Counted from the first letter of the stretch, positions 14,209-22,425 are shown. The stretch: DNA of 25,918 nt from Zoogloeaceae bacterium (GCA_031259605.1 JAIRLE010000163.1:1-25918), one strand, 5' to 3'. Numbers and translations: made by a program. Notes: generated by a model not told the origin, from the sequence alone.

Positions 14209-14733
14209 ATGGCGAAAGCGAACAGCAAGAAAGTTCAACAGGCGGAAGAACGCGACGACGGCCTGCGCGAAAAGATGGTTTCCGTCAACCGTGTCACCAA
14301 GGTGGTGAAGGGCGGGCGCATTCTCGGTTTTGCGGCGCTCACCGTGGTCGGCGACGGCGACGGCGGCATCGGCATGGGCAAGGGCAAGTCCCGCGAAGTG
14401 CCGGTGGCCGTGCAAAAGGCCATGGAAGAAGCGCGGCGCAAGATGTTCAAGGTCAGCCTGAAAAGCGGCACCCTGCATCACACTGTCACCGGCAAGCACG
14501 GCGCGACCGAAGTCATGATCCAGCCCGCCCCGGATGGCACCGGCATCATCGCGGGCGGTGCCATGCGCGCGGTCTTCGAGGTGGTCGGCGTCACCAATGT
14601 GGTGGCCAAGGCGCATGGTTCCACCAATCCCTACAACATCGTGCGCGCCACGTTGAACGGTCTGTCGCGCATGAATACGCCTGCCGAGATTGCCGCCAAG
14701 CGGGGCAAGCGCGTTGAAGATATTCTGGGCTGA
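14209..14733 (+). CDS. rpsE: 30S ribosomal protein S5
   Basis: This 174-residue protein contributes to decoding accuracy and mRNA unwinding at the entry channel. The RNA-binding domain reads VSVNRVTKVVKGGRILGFAA, then GDGDGGIGMGKGKSREVPVA. PAPDGTGIIAGGAMRAVFE and GSTNPYNIVRATLNGL follow in the second domain. ATG 14209 (MAKANSKKVQQ) is chosen because GAGG lies 6 nt upstream; the frame is open to 14176 but the extra residues are not family-like. Confidence 0.96.
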   Translation: MAKANSKKVQQAEERDDGLREKMVSVNRVTKVVKGGRILGFAALTVVGDGDGGIGMGKGKSREVPVAVQKAMEEARRKMFKVSLKSGTLHHTVTGKHGATEVMIQPAPDGTGIIAGGAMRAVFEVVGVTNVVAKAHGSTNPYNIVRATLNGLSRMNTPAEIAAKRGKRVEDILG

Positions 14734-14742
14734 GAGAGAAAC

Positions 14743-14925
14743 ATGGCTGAAAAAACGCTCAAAGTGACGCTGATCAAAAGCGTGATTGGCACCAAGCAAT
14801 CGCATCGCGCCACGGTGCGCGGTCTGGGTTTGCGCAAACTGAACCATACTGTGGAACTCGAAGACACGTCCGCGGTGCGCGGCATGATCCGGAAGGTTTC
14901 CTATCTTTTGAAGTGCGAGGGTTGA
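14743..14925 (+). CDS. rpmD: 50S ribosomal protein L30
   Basis: This 60-residue protein is normal for bacterial L30. It reads LKVTLIKSVIGTKQSHRATV and then GLGLRKLNHTVELEDTSAVR, both diagnostic. It lies between rpsE and rplO, as in the standard spc order. Confidence 0.96.
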   Translation: MAEKTLKVTLIKSVIGTKQSHRATVRGLGLRKLNHTVELEDTSAVRGMIRKVSYLLKCEG

Positions 14926-14929
14926 TCCG

Positions 14930-15364
14930 ATGCAGTTGAATACCATTAAACCCGCGGCGGGCGCAAGACGCGCCGCCCGCCGCGTTGGGCGCGGCATTGG
15001 CTCCGGCCTGGGCAAGACTGCTGGTCGCGGTCACAAGGGACAGAAATCCCGCGCGGGCGGTTTCCACAAGGTCGGGTTTGAAGGCGGGCAAATGCCCATC
15101 TACCGACGCTTGCCCAAGCGCGGTTTCTTTTCGCTCGCCCGCGCCCGAAATGTGGAAGTGCGTCTGCATGAACTGAACGCGTTGCCCGTGGATGAAGTGG
15201 ATTTGCTGACGTTGAAACAGGCGGGCCTGATTGCGGGCAACGCGTTGTCGGCCAAGGTCATCCTTTCCGGCAAGCTCAGTCGCAGGGTGGTTCTGCGAGG
15301 CATTGGCGCAACCAAAGGCGCGAAAGCGGCGATTGAAGCGGCTGGCGGCAGCGTGGCCGAATAA
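14930..15364 (+). CDS. rplO: 50S ribosomal protein L15
   Basis: This 144-residue protein acts late in large-subunit assembly. The Gly/Arg-rich N terminus RRVGRGIGSGLGKTAGRGHK and GFEGGQMPIYRRLPKRGF are the L15 signature. It ends 18 nt before secY, the usual order. Confidence 0.97.
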   Translation: MQLNTIKPAAGARRAARRVGRGIGSGLGKTAGRGHKGQKSRAGGFHKVGFEGGQMPIYRRLPKRGFFSLARARNVEVRLHELNALPVDEVDLLTLKQAGLIAGNALSAKVILSGKLSRRVVLRGIGATKGAKAAIEAAGGSVAE

Positions 15365-15382
15365 TGCGAGAACGGGTTTGAC

Positions 15383-16741
15383 ATGACAACAGCGAAAACC
15401 GGGATCATGGGCATGGCCGCCAGCGGGAAGTTCGGCGACCTGCGGCGGCGTCTGTTGTTTCTTCTGGGCGCGATGGTGGTGTATCGCGTCGGTACGCACA
15501 TTCCTGTGCCGGGCATCAATCCGGCGGTGCTGGCAGACCTGTACCAGTCGCAGCAAGGCGGCATCCTGGGCATGCTGGACATGTTCTCCGGCGGCGCCAT
15601 CCAGCGGTTCACCATTTTCGCGCTGGGCATCATGCCCTATATTTCTTCTTCCATCATCATGCAGCTAATGACGGTGGCCGTTCCGCAACTGGAAGCCTTG
15701 AAGAAAGAAGGCGAAGCCGGAAGGCGCAAGATTACCCAATACACCCGCTACGGCACCCTGCTGCTGGCTTTTGCCCAGGGGATGGCGATTGCCGTCATGC
15801 TGGAAGCGCAACCGGAACTGGTCTATGATCCCGGTCTGCTGTTTCGCCTGACCACGGTGATTACCCTGATGACCGGCACCATGTTCCTGATGTGGCTGGG
15901 CGAGCAGATTACCGAGCGCGGCTTGGGCAATGGCATTTCGCTGATTATTTTCGCGGGCATCGCTTCCGGCCTGCCTTCCGCCATTGCCGGGATGCTGGAA
16001 CTGGTGCGCAGCAATGCCATTCATCCGCTGGCGGGGATTTTCATTTGTCTTTTGGTGGTGGCGGTGACGGCTTTCGTGGTCTTTGTCGAACGCGGCCAGC
16101 GCAAGATTCTGGTCAATTACATGAAGCGGCAGGTCGGCAACCGCATGTATGGCGGCCAGTCTTCGCACTTGCCGTTGAAGCTCAACATGTCCGGCGTCAT
16201 TCCGCCCATTTTTGCTTCCAGCATCATCCTGTTTCCGGCGACGCTGGCTTCCTGGTTTGGTTCCGGCGAATCCAGTTCCGGGTTCGTCAATTTCATCAAG
16301 TCTGGCATGAGGGACGCGGCGGCGGTGCTGGTGCCGGGGCAGCCGATTTACGTATTTCTTTATGCGGCGGCGATCATCTTTTTCTGTTTCTTTTACACGG
16401 CGCTGGTGTTCAATTCCAAGGATACGGCGGACAACCTGAAAAAGAGCGGCGGCGTCATCCCCGGTATTCGTCCTGGCGAGCAGACGGCGCGCTATGTGGA
16501 CAAGATTCTGATGCGCCTGACCATGATGGGCGCGGTATACATCACCGCGGTCTGTCTGTTGCCGGAGTTCCTGAAATTGAAATGGCAGGTGCCGTTTTAT
16601 TTTGGCGGCACTTCCTTGTTGATTATCGTGGTCGTGACCATGGACTTCATGTCCCAGATTTCGGCCTACATCATGTCGCACCAGTATGAAAGCCTCCTGA
16701 AAAAAGCGAATTTCAAGGGTGGCGCGCCTTTGTTGCGTTAA
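15383..16741 (+). CDS. secY: Protein translocase subunit SecY
   Basis: This 452-residue inner-membrane protein is the channel of the SecYEG translocon. Ten hydrophobic spans are visible. Family segments include GTHIPVPGINP before the plug region, GIMPYISSSIIMQLMTV, RYGTLLLAFAQG, GLGNGISLIIFAGI and PLKLNMSGVIPPIFASSI. The cytoplasmic loop has PGIRPGEQTARYVDKILMRL. It lies in the conserved position at the end of the spc operon. Confidence 0.98.
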   Translation: MTTAKTGIMGMAASGKFGDLRRRLLFLLGAMVVYRVGTHIPVPGINPAVLADLYQSQQGGILGMLDMFSGGAIQRFTIFALGIMPYISSSIIMQLMTVAVPQLEALKKEGEAGRRKITQYTRYGTLLLAFAQGMAIAVMLEAQPELVYDPGLLFRLTTVITLMTGTMFLMWLGEQITERGLGNGISLIIFAGIASGLPSAIAGMLELVRSNAIHPLAGIFICLLVVAVTAFVVFVERGQRKILVNYMKRQVGNRMYGGQSSHLPLKLNMSGVIPPIFASSIILFPATLASWFGSGESSSGFVNFIKSGMRDAAAVLVPGQPIYVFLYAAAIIFFCFFYTALVFNSKDTADNLKKSGGVIPGIRPGEQTARYVDKILMRLTMMGAVYITAVCLLPEFLKLKWQVPFYFGGTSLLIIVVVTMDFMSQISAYIMSHQYESLLKKANFKGGAPLLR

Positions 16742-16746
16742 GCGAA

Positions 16747-16965
16747 ATGGCAAAGGAAGATACCATCGAACTACAGGGCGAGGTGCTGGAAAACCTGCCC
16801 AACGCCACATTCCGGGTCAGGCTGGAAAACGGGCATGAGGTTCACGCCACCATTTCCGGAAAGATGCGGATGCACTATATTCGCATCCAGACCGGCGACA
16901 AGGTGACGGTCGCCATGACGCCATATGATTTATCGCGCGGACGCATCATTTTCCGCGCCAAATGA
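16747..16965 (+). CDS. infA: Translation initiation factor IF-1
   Basis: This 72-residue OB-fold factor binds the A site of the 30S subunit during initiation. It reads MAKEDTIELQGEVLENLPNA, then GKMRMHYIRIQTGDKVTV and SRGRIIFRAK, a full-length IF-1. It is 5 nt after secY. infA in this place, between secY and rpmJ, is common in betaproteobacteria. Confidence 0.97.
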   Translation: MAKEDTIELQGEVLENLPNATFRVRLENGHEVHATISGKMRMHYIRIQTGDKVTVAMTPYDLSRGRIIFRAK

Positions 16966-16986
16966 AGATTCTCTGCGCAGTAACCT

Positions 16987-17028
16987 TGGGAACGGGAAAA
17001 CACGGCTGCTTTTCCGAATCCCAGTTTT
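16987..17028 (+). terminator. Possible attenuator between infA and rpmJ
   Basis: A two-tier stem: TGGGA (16987-16991) with TCCCA (17019-17023), and inside it GGAAAA (16995-17000) with TTTTCC (17010-17015), separated by 3-nt bulges. GTTTT follows. It is an imperfect, short T-run structure in a 77-nt gap that is unusually long for this cluster. It may partly terminate or just shape the rpmJ leader. Confidence 0.4.
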
Positions 17029-17042
17029 GAGGAGTTGCAAAC

Positions 17043-17156
17043 ATGAAAGTATTGCCTTCGGTGAAATGTATTTGCCGGAATTGCAAAGTAATCCGTCGCA
17101 AGGGCGTGGTGCGCATCATCTGTAAGGATCCGCGCCACAAACAACGTCAGGGCTGA
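17043..17156 (+). CDS. rpmJ: 50S ribosomal protein L36
   Basis: This 37-residue protein reads MKVLPSVKCICRNCKVIRRK at the N terminus and ends DPRHKQRQG. The zinc ligands C11, C14, C27 and H32 are present, so this is the zinc-binding form; an extra cysteine at 9 is also present. GAGGAG lies about 8 nt upstream. It is the last gene of the spc group and is followed by rpsM after 52 nt. Confidence 0.96.
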   Translation: MKVLPSVKCICRNCKVIRRKGVVRIICKDPRHKQRQG

Positions 17157-17208
17157 GAAGTCCCGGCGTTTGGATATTGATTAATTTTGACATCGTTGGA
17201 GTGCAGCA

Positions 17209-17574
17209 ATGGCCCGTATTGCAGGGGTAAACATTCCGAATCATCAGCATGCGGAAATCGCGCTGACCGCCATTTATGGCATTGGCCGTCCGCGCGCGCA
17301 GAAAATATGCGATGCGGCTGGCGTGGTTCGTTCAACCAAAATCAAGGATTTGTCGGACGCCGACATGGAAAAGCTACGTGACGAAGTAGGCCGGTTTGCC
17401 GTTGAAGGCGACCTGCGGCGCGAAGTCACCATGAGCGTCAAGCGTCTGATGGATCTGGGCTGTTATCGTGGCCTGCGTCATCGCAAGGGCTTGCCCTGCC
17501 GTGGTCAGCGGACGCGCACCAATGCGCGTACCCGCAAGGGACCGCGCAAGGCCATCGCCGGCAAAAAGAAATAA
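17209..17574 (+). CDS. rpsM: 30S ribosomal protein S13
   Basis: This 121-residue head protein contacts the P-site tRNA and L5. It begins MARIAGVNIPNHQHAEIALT; IYGIGRPRAQKIC is the helix-hairpin-helix segment, and GLRHRKGLPCRGQRTRTNAR is the C-terminal signature. It is the first gene of the alpha operon. GGAG is 7 nt upstream. Confidence 0.97.
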   Translation: MARIAGVNIPNHQHAEIALTAIYGIGRPRAQKICDAAGVVRSTKIKDLSDADMEKLRDEVGRFAVEGDLRREVTMSVKRLMDLGCYRGLRHRKGLPCRGQRTRTNARTRKGPRKAIAGKKK

Positions 17575-17587
17575 GGATTGATTTGTC

Positions 17588-17977
17588 ATGGCCAAGACTA
17601 CTCAGAAAGTTCGTAAAAAAGTCAAGAAGAATGTGGCGGAGGGCATTGCCCATATCCATGCTTCGTTCAACAACACCATCATCACCATTACCGATCGTCA
17701 GGGCAACGCGCTTTCCTGGGCGACTTCCGGCGGCGCGGGCTTTCGCGGTTCGCGCAAATCCACGCCGTTCGCCGCGCAGGTGGCGGCGGAAGCCGCAGGC
17801 AAGGCCGCTCAGGATATGGGCGTGAAGAATCTGGAAGTCCGCATCAAGGGGCCAGGCCCGGGGCGCGAATCTTCCGTTCGCGCCTTGAATGCTTTGGGCA
17901 TGAAAATCAGCGGCATCACGGATGTGACGCCGGTGCCGCACAACGGTTGCCGTCCGCCCAAAAAGCGCCGGATTTAA
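17588..17977 (+). CDS. rpsK: 30S ribosomal protein S11
   Basis: This 129-residue platform protein lies near the mRNA exit. IAHIHASFNNTIITITDRQG, SWATSGGAGFRGSRKSTPFA and the ending DVTPVPHNGCRPPKKRRI are diagnostic. It starts 13 nt after rpsM. Confidence 0.97.
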   Translation: MAKTTQKVRKKVKKNVAEGIAHIHASFNNTIITITDRQGNALSWATSGGAGFRGSRKSTPFAAQVAAEAAGKAAQDMGVKNLEVRIKGPGPGRESSVRALNALGMKISGITDVTPVPHNGCRPPKKRRI

Positions 17978-17989
17978 GGAGAACAGAAC

Positions 17990-18619
17990 GTGGCTCGTAA
18001 TCTCGATCCCAAATGCCGCCAATGCCGCCGCGAAGGGGAAAAATTGTTTTTGAAGGGCGAAAAGTGCTTTACGGACAAATGCGCGATTGAGCGCCGTTCC
18101 TACGCGCCGGGCCAGCACGGCCAGAAATCCGGCGCGCGCCTTTCCGACTATGGCGTGCATCTGCGCGCCAAGCAGAAAATCCGCCGTGTGTATGGCGTCC
18201 TGGAAGGCCAGTTCCGCCGCACGTTTGCCGAGGCCGAACGCAAGAAAGGCCAGACCGGCGAAAACCTGTTGCAGTTGCTGGAAGCCCGTCTGGATTCCGT
18301 CGCCTACCGCATGGGTTTTGGCGCTTCGCGCACGGAAGCGCGTCAGGTGGTGCGGCACAATGGCGTACTGGTCAATGGCGAGCGCGTGAACATTCCTTCC
18401 TACACGGTGCGTCCTGGCGACGAGGTGGCGCTGACCGCCAGCGCGCGCGGGCATCTGCGCGTCAGGGCGGCGCTGGAATCCGCCGAGTCAAGAGGCTTTC
18501 CCGAATGGATCGCCGTGGATGTGAAGGAAGGCAAGGGCACGTTCAAGGCCATGCCGCAACGCGCCGAGCTTTCCCCGACCCTGAGTGAAGGTCTGGTCAT
18601 CGAACTTTATTCAAAGTAA
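17990..18619 (+). CDS. rpsD: 30S ribosomal protein S4 (zinc-type)
   Basis: This 209-residue primary 16S rRNA-binding protein represses the alpha operon in E. coli. It starts with GTG (17990), with AAGGAG about 9 nt upstream. The N terminus has four cysteines in CRQC and CFTDKC, the zinc-binding S4 form, unlike the cysteine-poor S4 of some betaproteobacteria such as Burkholderia as I recall it. The S4 RNA-binding domain is RLDSVAYRMGFGASRTEARQ, then HNGVLVNGERVNIPSY. Confidence 0.97.
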   Translation: MARNLDPKCRQCRREGEKLFLKGEKCFTDKCAIERRSYAPGQHGQKSGARLSDYGVHLRAKQKIRRVYGVLEGQFRRTFAEAERKKGQTGENLLQLLEARLDSVAYRMGFGASRTEARQVVRHNGVLVNGERVNIPSYTVRPGDEVALTASARGHLRVRAALESAESRGFPEWIAVDVKEGKGTFKAMPQRAELSPTLSEGLVIELYSK

Positions 18620-18654
18620 CCGGATGAATCCGGCGATAAAGAAAAGGATAGTCC

Positions 18655-19629
18655 ATGCAAAACAATGCTCTTCTGAAACCACGCATCATTGATGTGCAAA
18701 GCGTCTCTCCGGTGGAGGCGAGAGTTGTCATGGAACCCTTCGAGCGTGGTTTCGGGCATACCCTTGGGTTCGCCCTGCGGCGTATCCTGCTTTCCTCCAT
18801 GGACGGGTATGCGCCGACCGAAGCGACGATTGAAGGCGTGCTGCACGAATATTCCAGCATCGACGGCGTGGAAGAGGATGTGGTGGATATTCTCTTGAAC
18901 CTGAAAGGCGTGGTCTTCAAGCTGCACAACCGCAACGACGTGCTGCTCTCCCTGAGCAAGGACGGAGCGGGGGTGATTCGCGCGGGCGACATTGAATTGC
19001 CGCACGACGTGGAGATCATCAACCCGGAACACATCGTGGCCCATCTGCAACCTGGCGGCAGGCTCGCCATGGAGGTCAAGGTGGAAAAGGGGCGTGGCTA
19101 CCGTCCCGGCAACATGCGCAACCTGAATGACGGCAAGCTCATCGGCCAGTTGGTGCTGGACGCCTCCTTCAGCCCGGTGAAGCGCGTCGCCTACAGCGTG
19201 GAATCGGCGCGGGTGGAGCAGCGCACCGATCTGGACAAGCTGATTGTCGATATCGAAACCAATGGCGTCATTCAGCCGGAAGAGGCCATTCGCGCCGCCG
19301 CCCGCATCCTGATGAGCCAACTGGAAGTCTTTGCCGATCTGGAAGGCACCACGCCCACCGTGGAATCCAGAAAGCCGGTGCAGGTCGATCCCATTCTGCT
19401 GCGTCCGGTGGATGACTTGGAATTGACGGTGCGTTCGGCCAACTGTCTCAAGGCGGAAAGCATTTATTACATTGGCGATCTGATTCAGCGCACTGAAAAT
19501 GAACTGTTGAAGACGCCGAATCTGGGTCGCAAATCCTTGAATGAAATCAAGGAAGTGCTGGCCACACACGGGCTGACGCTGGGGATGAAGCTGGAAAACT
19601 GGCCGCCTCCTGGTCTGGAACGCCCCTGA
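18655..19629 (+). CDS. rpoA: DNA-directed RNA polymerase subunit alpha
   Basis: This 324-residue subunit dimerises to nucleate RNA polymerase assembly; its C-terminal domain binds UP elements and activators. The N-terminal domain has FERGFGHTLGFALRRILLSS and VEKGRGYRPGNM. After a linker, the C-terminal domain has RPVDDLELTVRSANCLKAES, which includes the DNA-contact arginine, and NLGRKSLNEIKEVL. It sits between rpsD and rplQ, as in the standard alpha operon. Confidence 0.98.
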   Translation: MQNNALLKPRIIDVQSVSPVEARVVMEPFERGFGHTLGFALRRILLSSMDGYAPTEATIEGVLHEYSSIDGVEEDVVDILLNLKGVVFKLHNRNDVLLSLSKDGAGVIRAGDIELPHDVEIINPEHIVAHLQPGGRLAMEVKVEKGRGYRPGNMRNLNDGKLIGQLVLDASFSPVKRVAYSVESARVEQRTDLDKLIVDIETNGVIQPEEAIRAAARILMSQLEVFADLEGTTPTVESRKPVQVDPILLRPVDDLELTVRSANCLKAESIYYIGDLIQRTENELLKTPNLGRKSLNEIKEVLATHGLTLGMKLENWPPPGLERP

Positions 19630-19689
19630 AATCCTGAATTGAAAAAACACCCTGGCAAAGGGACGCCTGCATAACGAAAGGAATCAACC

Positions 19690-20091
19690 ATGCGTCACCG
19701 TTTAGGTTTAAGAAAACTCAACCGCACCAGCAGCCATCGCCTGGCGATGCTGCGCAACATGGCGGTCTCGTTGCTCAGGCATGAGGCCATCAAGACCACC
19801 TTGCCCAAGGCCAAGGAATTGCGCCGGGTGGTGGAACCGCTGATTACCTTGGGCAAAAAACCCAGTGTCGCGCATCATCGTCTGGCGTTTGATCGTCTGC
19901 GCGACCGCGAAGTCGTGCTCAAGATTTTCAATGTGTTCGGCCCGCGTTACGCCAATCGTCCCGGCGGTTATCTGCGCATCCTGAAGTGCGGTTTTCGTGT
20001 TGGCGACAACGCGCCGATGGCTTTCGTCGAACTCCTTGACCGCCCTGCGCCCACGGAAGCCGTGGAAATCGCCGAAAGCGCCGCTGCTTGA
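19690..20091 (+). CDS. rplQ: 50S ribosomal protein L17
   Basis: This 133-residue protein lies by the peptide-exit tunnel. It begins MRHRLGLRKLNRTSSHRLAM, then LLRHEAIKTTLPKAKELRRV and FGPRYANRPGGYLRILKCGF. It is the last gene of the alpha operon and is followed by a strong terminator. Confidence 0.97.
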   Translation: MRHRLGLRKLNRTSSHRLAMLRNMAVSLLRHEAIKTTLPKAKELRRVVEPLITLGKKPSVAHHRLAFDRLRDREVVLKIFNVFGPRYANRPGGYLRILKCGFRVGDNAPMAFVELLDRPAPTEAVEIAESAAA

Positions 20092-20115
20092 TTTTTGTCG
20101 CGCAGCGACCAACCC

Positions 20116-20149
20116 AAAAACCGGACGAAGAAGAAACGTCCGGTTTTTT
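20116..20149 (+). terminator. Rho-independent terminator of the alpha operon
   Basis: AAAAACCGGACG (20116-20127), a 9-nt loop, then CGTCCGG (20137-20143) running into six T (20144-20149). The stem is 12 bp if the A/T flanks pair. It lies 24 nt after rplQ. Confidence 0.93.
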
Positions 20150-20566
20150 ACGCGGCAAAGGACGGGCGTCTTTTGGCGGAAAGCATCCGCCCGTTTCGGC
20201 AAGGCGAGCCTGGATTTCAAGACGTGCGGCCCGGTCGATCTCTTTGGCCGCCGCGCTGCTTGCATGGCGGCGATTCCCGCCATATCGGCACCCACGCTGG
20301 AGTGGAGCATGTATTGAACGTAAATGAGCGTTCCAGCGTGAAACGCTGCGGCCAATACCCGTGGAGCCGCCAGGGCGCGGACGCGGTGGCGCTGACCACT
20401 GGCAAGCCGGTGAAATTCAATGCGGCGGATTCACACCGTGCCCGGCTGGATACCCCGGAACTCGAGGGAGACACGGGAATGCTGGAAGCGGGCTTTTCCC
20501 TGAGGCCCACGTGTGGGAGAGGGTGGCGCGAAGCGCCGGGAGAGGGGAAGGCGGGTTTTCCCGTCC
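20150..20566. other. Gene-poor region between rplQ and algR
   Basis: About 420 nt without a convincing gene. Both strands have open frames (for example 20095-20649 plus and 20217-20636 minus), but the translations match nothing I recognise and run through the terminator or the repeat. I see no tRNA. The right part contains a hairpin repeat. This may be decayed sequence left at a rearrangement junction. Confidence 0.6.
20513..20546 (-). repeat. Hairpin repeat, inverse copy of the element at 9986-10020
   Basis: GGGAGAGGGTGGCGC-GAA-GCGCCGGGAG here is the reverse complement of the 9990-10018 segment apart from the loop (GAA here, TTCA there). The central hairpin is GGCGC (20525-20529)/GCGCC (20533-20537). 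Confidence 0.75.
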
Positions 20567-20596
20567 TCAGTCCTCTGTCTTCTGTTCTCTGCTCCC
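20564..20596 (-). repeat. Degenerate 7-nt tandem repeat at the 3' end of algR
   Basis: Read on the minus strand the stretch is roughly CAGAGAA, CAGAAGA, CAGAGGA, CTGAGGA: four imperfect 7-nt units. It encodes the last residues of the response regulator (REQKTED) and its TGA. Confidence 0.5.
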
Positions 20597-21379
20597 GTTG
20601 CCGCCCGCGAAAACGAGGGCGCGGGCGGCAGACCATTGGCGGCGGCTGATGGGGAGTTTATCGGGGATTTGGTGAAAGAGAGCATAGCCGTAGGCGTCAT
20701 CGTCTTCGCGGGCGCGTTCCAGACCCGCCAGGGCGCGGCGGGCGACAAGGGATGCGCGGTGCAGCCGGATGAAACTTTCGGGAAATTCCGTCTCCAGTCC
20801 GGCGATGGTTTCATCCAGTACATATTCGCGTTCCGGGGTGCGCGCGATGACATACTTGAGGTCGGCCTTGAAATAGAGCACTTCGATGAGCGGCACCAGC
20901 AGCAGGCGGCCACGTTCGTGGCAGGGCAGGTAGCTGCGTCCGCCGCTGATCTGCTGTTGCAGGGACGCCAGGTCGTATGCTGTTTTTGTCCCTTCGCCCA
21001 GATATTGCCGCACCCGCTCCAGCGCGGTCAGCAGACGCTGGACGCGTACCGGTTTCAACAGGTAGTCGACGGCATTGAGTTCAAACGCCTGTACGGCGTG
21101 GTTGTCGTAGGCGGTGGTGAAAATGACGGCGGGCGGTTTTTGCAGTTTTCCCAGATGCGTCGCCAGTTCCAGACCGCTCATGCGCGGCATGTGGATGTCG
21201 GCCAGCAGCACGTCGGGCAGTTCGGGGGCGGATTGCAGCCAGTCGAGCGCCGCCAGGCCATCTCCCGCTTCGCCAAGGACGCGGGTGGGACAGGTGTTGG
21301 CGATGTCGCCCAGCAGCTCTCGCAGACGCGAACGCGCCAGGTCTTCGTCATCGACTATCAGGAGGGTCAGAGTTTGCAT
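20567..21379 (-). CDS. algR: LytTR-family response regulator, AlgR-like
   Basis: This 270-residue two-component regulator has a receiver domain (about 1-120) with the acidic pair D10/D11, phospho-acceptor D61 in LLADIHMP and K109 in YLLKPVR. The LytTR DNA-binding domain (about 145-250) contains PLIEVLYFKADLKYV, FIRLHRASLVARRAL and PISRRQWSAARALV. AlgR-type proteins usually end near that last motif; here about 14 extra residues (FAGGNGSREQKTED) come from repeat-like DNA. It lies 11 nt after the sensor kinase gene. hemC, the usual next gene, is absent. The symbol is by family and neighbourhood; the regulated genes are unknown. Confidence 0.85.
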   Translation of the reverse strand: MQTLTLLIVDDEDLARSRLRELLGDIANTCPTRVLGEAGDGLAALDWLQSAPELPDVLLADIHMPRMSGLELATHLGKLQKPPAVIFTTAYDNHAVQAFELNAVDYLLKPVRVQRLLTALERVRQYLGEGTKTAYDLASLQQQISGGRSYLPCHERGRLLLVPLIEVLYFKADLKYVIARTPEREYVLDETIAGLETEFPESFIRLHRASLVARRALAGLERAREDDDAYGYALFHQIPDKLPISRRQWSAARALVFAGGNGSREQKTED

Positions 21380-21390
21380 GATGGCTCAGG

Positions 21391-22425
21391 TCAAACGGAA
21401 AAATTGCGCGTCCGGCAGGGGCATTCGACGCGCACCCGGTAGAGACCGTTCTTGATGCCGTGTTCCAGCGTGGCCTCCATATCGTAGTATAACGCCAGGC
21501 GCTGGCGGATATTTTCCAGCGCCATGCGGTTGCCGGAACGGTATTCCGGGTTTTCGCCGGGTTCGTCCGGGTCTTCCATGGTGTTGATGACCTCCAGCCG
21601 GAGCCGATCGTCTTTCATGCCCATGCGCACCTGGATTTCGCCCGCCTGCGCCGAAGGCTCGATGCCGTGATAGACGGCGTTTTCCAGCAAGGGTTGCAGC
21701 ATCAGCGGCGGCACCAGCGTATCCTGCGGCAGGACTTCGATGTCCCAACGAACGTTCAGGCGCTCACCCAGCCGCAGTTTTTCCAGTTCCAGATATTGCC
21801 GTCCCAGCGCGATCTCGGCGGAGAGCGGGGTAAGCTCCTGGGTGTTTTTCAAAAGCGCGCGAAAGAGATCGGAGAGACTTTCCAGCGCGTTTTCCGCTTC
21901 GCGCGGATTGCTGCGGATCAGGGCAATGACGGTGTTCAAGGCGTTGAACAGAAAATGTGGACGGATGCGGGCGTTCAACGCCGCCAGCCGGGCCTCCGTC
22001 AGATAGGGCAGGAGCGCCTGGGCGCGCAATTCGAAATAGTAGAGCAGCAGCGCGGCGCAACCGACGGCAAGCAGAACCGCGCGCCATATCAATCCATCCT
22101 GGGTCAGACCGAGAAAGCGCCAGTTATCCTGCAAGAAAATGGCGCTGCCGGCAACGGTCAAGAGTACGATTCCCTGTCCCAGGCGAGGCGGACAGCGCCA
22201 GAGCGCGTCGCGCGCCAGCGCGAAAAGAAGGAGATTCATCAAGAGCAGCGGCTCGACCCAGGCGGCGTTTTCCATGAAGGCCGTCAGCCAGCCCGCCGGT
22301 GTGCGCGCGTCAACCAGCGCCGCACCCATGGCCAACAGGTTGACGTTGACGAGAACGCGCCAGAGCACACCCTGATTGCGCCAGTCCGGCAGAAGATGGC
22401 GCGTGTTTTGCCGTATACTCCTCAC
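21391..22425 (-). CDS. algZ: LytS/AlgZ-type sensor histidine kinase
   Basis: This 344-residue membrane kinase partners the response regulator downstream. About four hydrophobic segments occupy residues 20-135. The His_kinase domain has the phospho-acceptor in ALNARIRPHFLFNALNTVIA. The ATP-binding part has PPLMLQPLLENAVYHGIEP (N box) and a late GNRMALENIRQRLALYY segment. The start is GTG (22423-22425), with AAAGGAG about 9 nt upstream; no nearby ATG is available. The order argH / kinase / regulator matches Pseudomonas argH-algZ-algR. The signal is unknown. Confidence 0.85.
   Translation of the reverse strand: MRSIRQNTRHLLPDWRNQGVLWRVLVNVNLLAMGAALVDARTPAGWLTAFMENAAWVEPLLLMNLLLFALARDALWRCPPRLGQGIVLLTVAGSAIFLQDNWRFLGLTQDGLIWRAVLLAVGCAALLLYYFELRAQALLPYLTEARLAALNARIRPHFLFNALNTVIALIRSNPREAENALESLSDLFRALLKNTQELTPLSAEIALGRQYLELEKLRLGERLNVRWDIEVLPQDTLVPPLMLQPLLENAVYHGIEPSAQAGEIQVRMGMKDDRLRLEVINTMEDPDEPGENPEYRSGNRMALENIRQRLALYYDMEATLEHGIKNGLYRVRVECPCRTRNFSV

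Noticed and set aside
17187..17192. TTGACA before rpsM as an alpha-operon promoter
   Set aside because: The matching -10 would fall at 17210-17215 inside rpsM and reads TGGCCC, so no promoter can be supported.
20217..20636. 139-codon minus-strand open frame between rplQ and algR
   Set aside because: The translation is Arg/Pro/Ser-rich, crosses the repeat and overlaps the algR end; it looks like a chance frame in GC-rich DNA.
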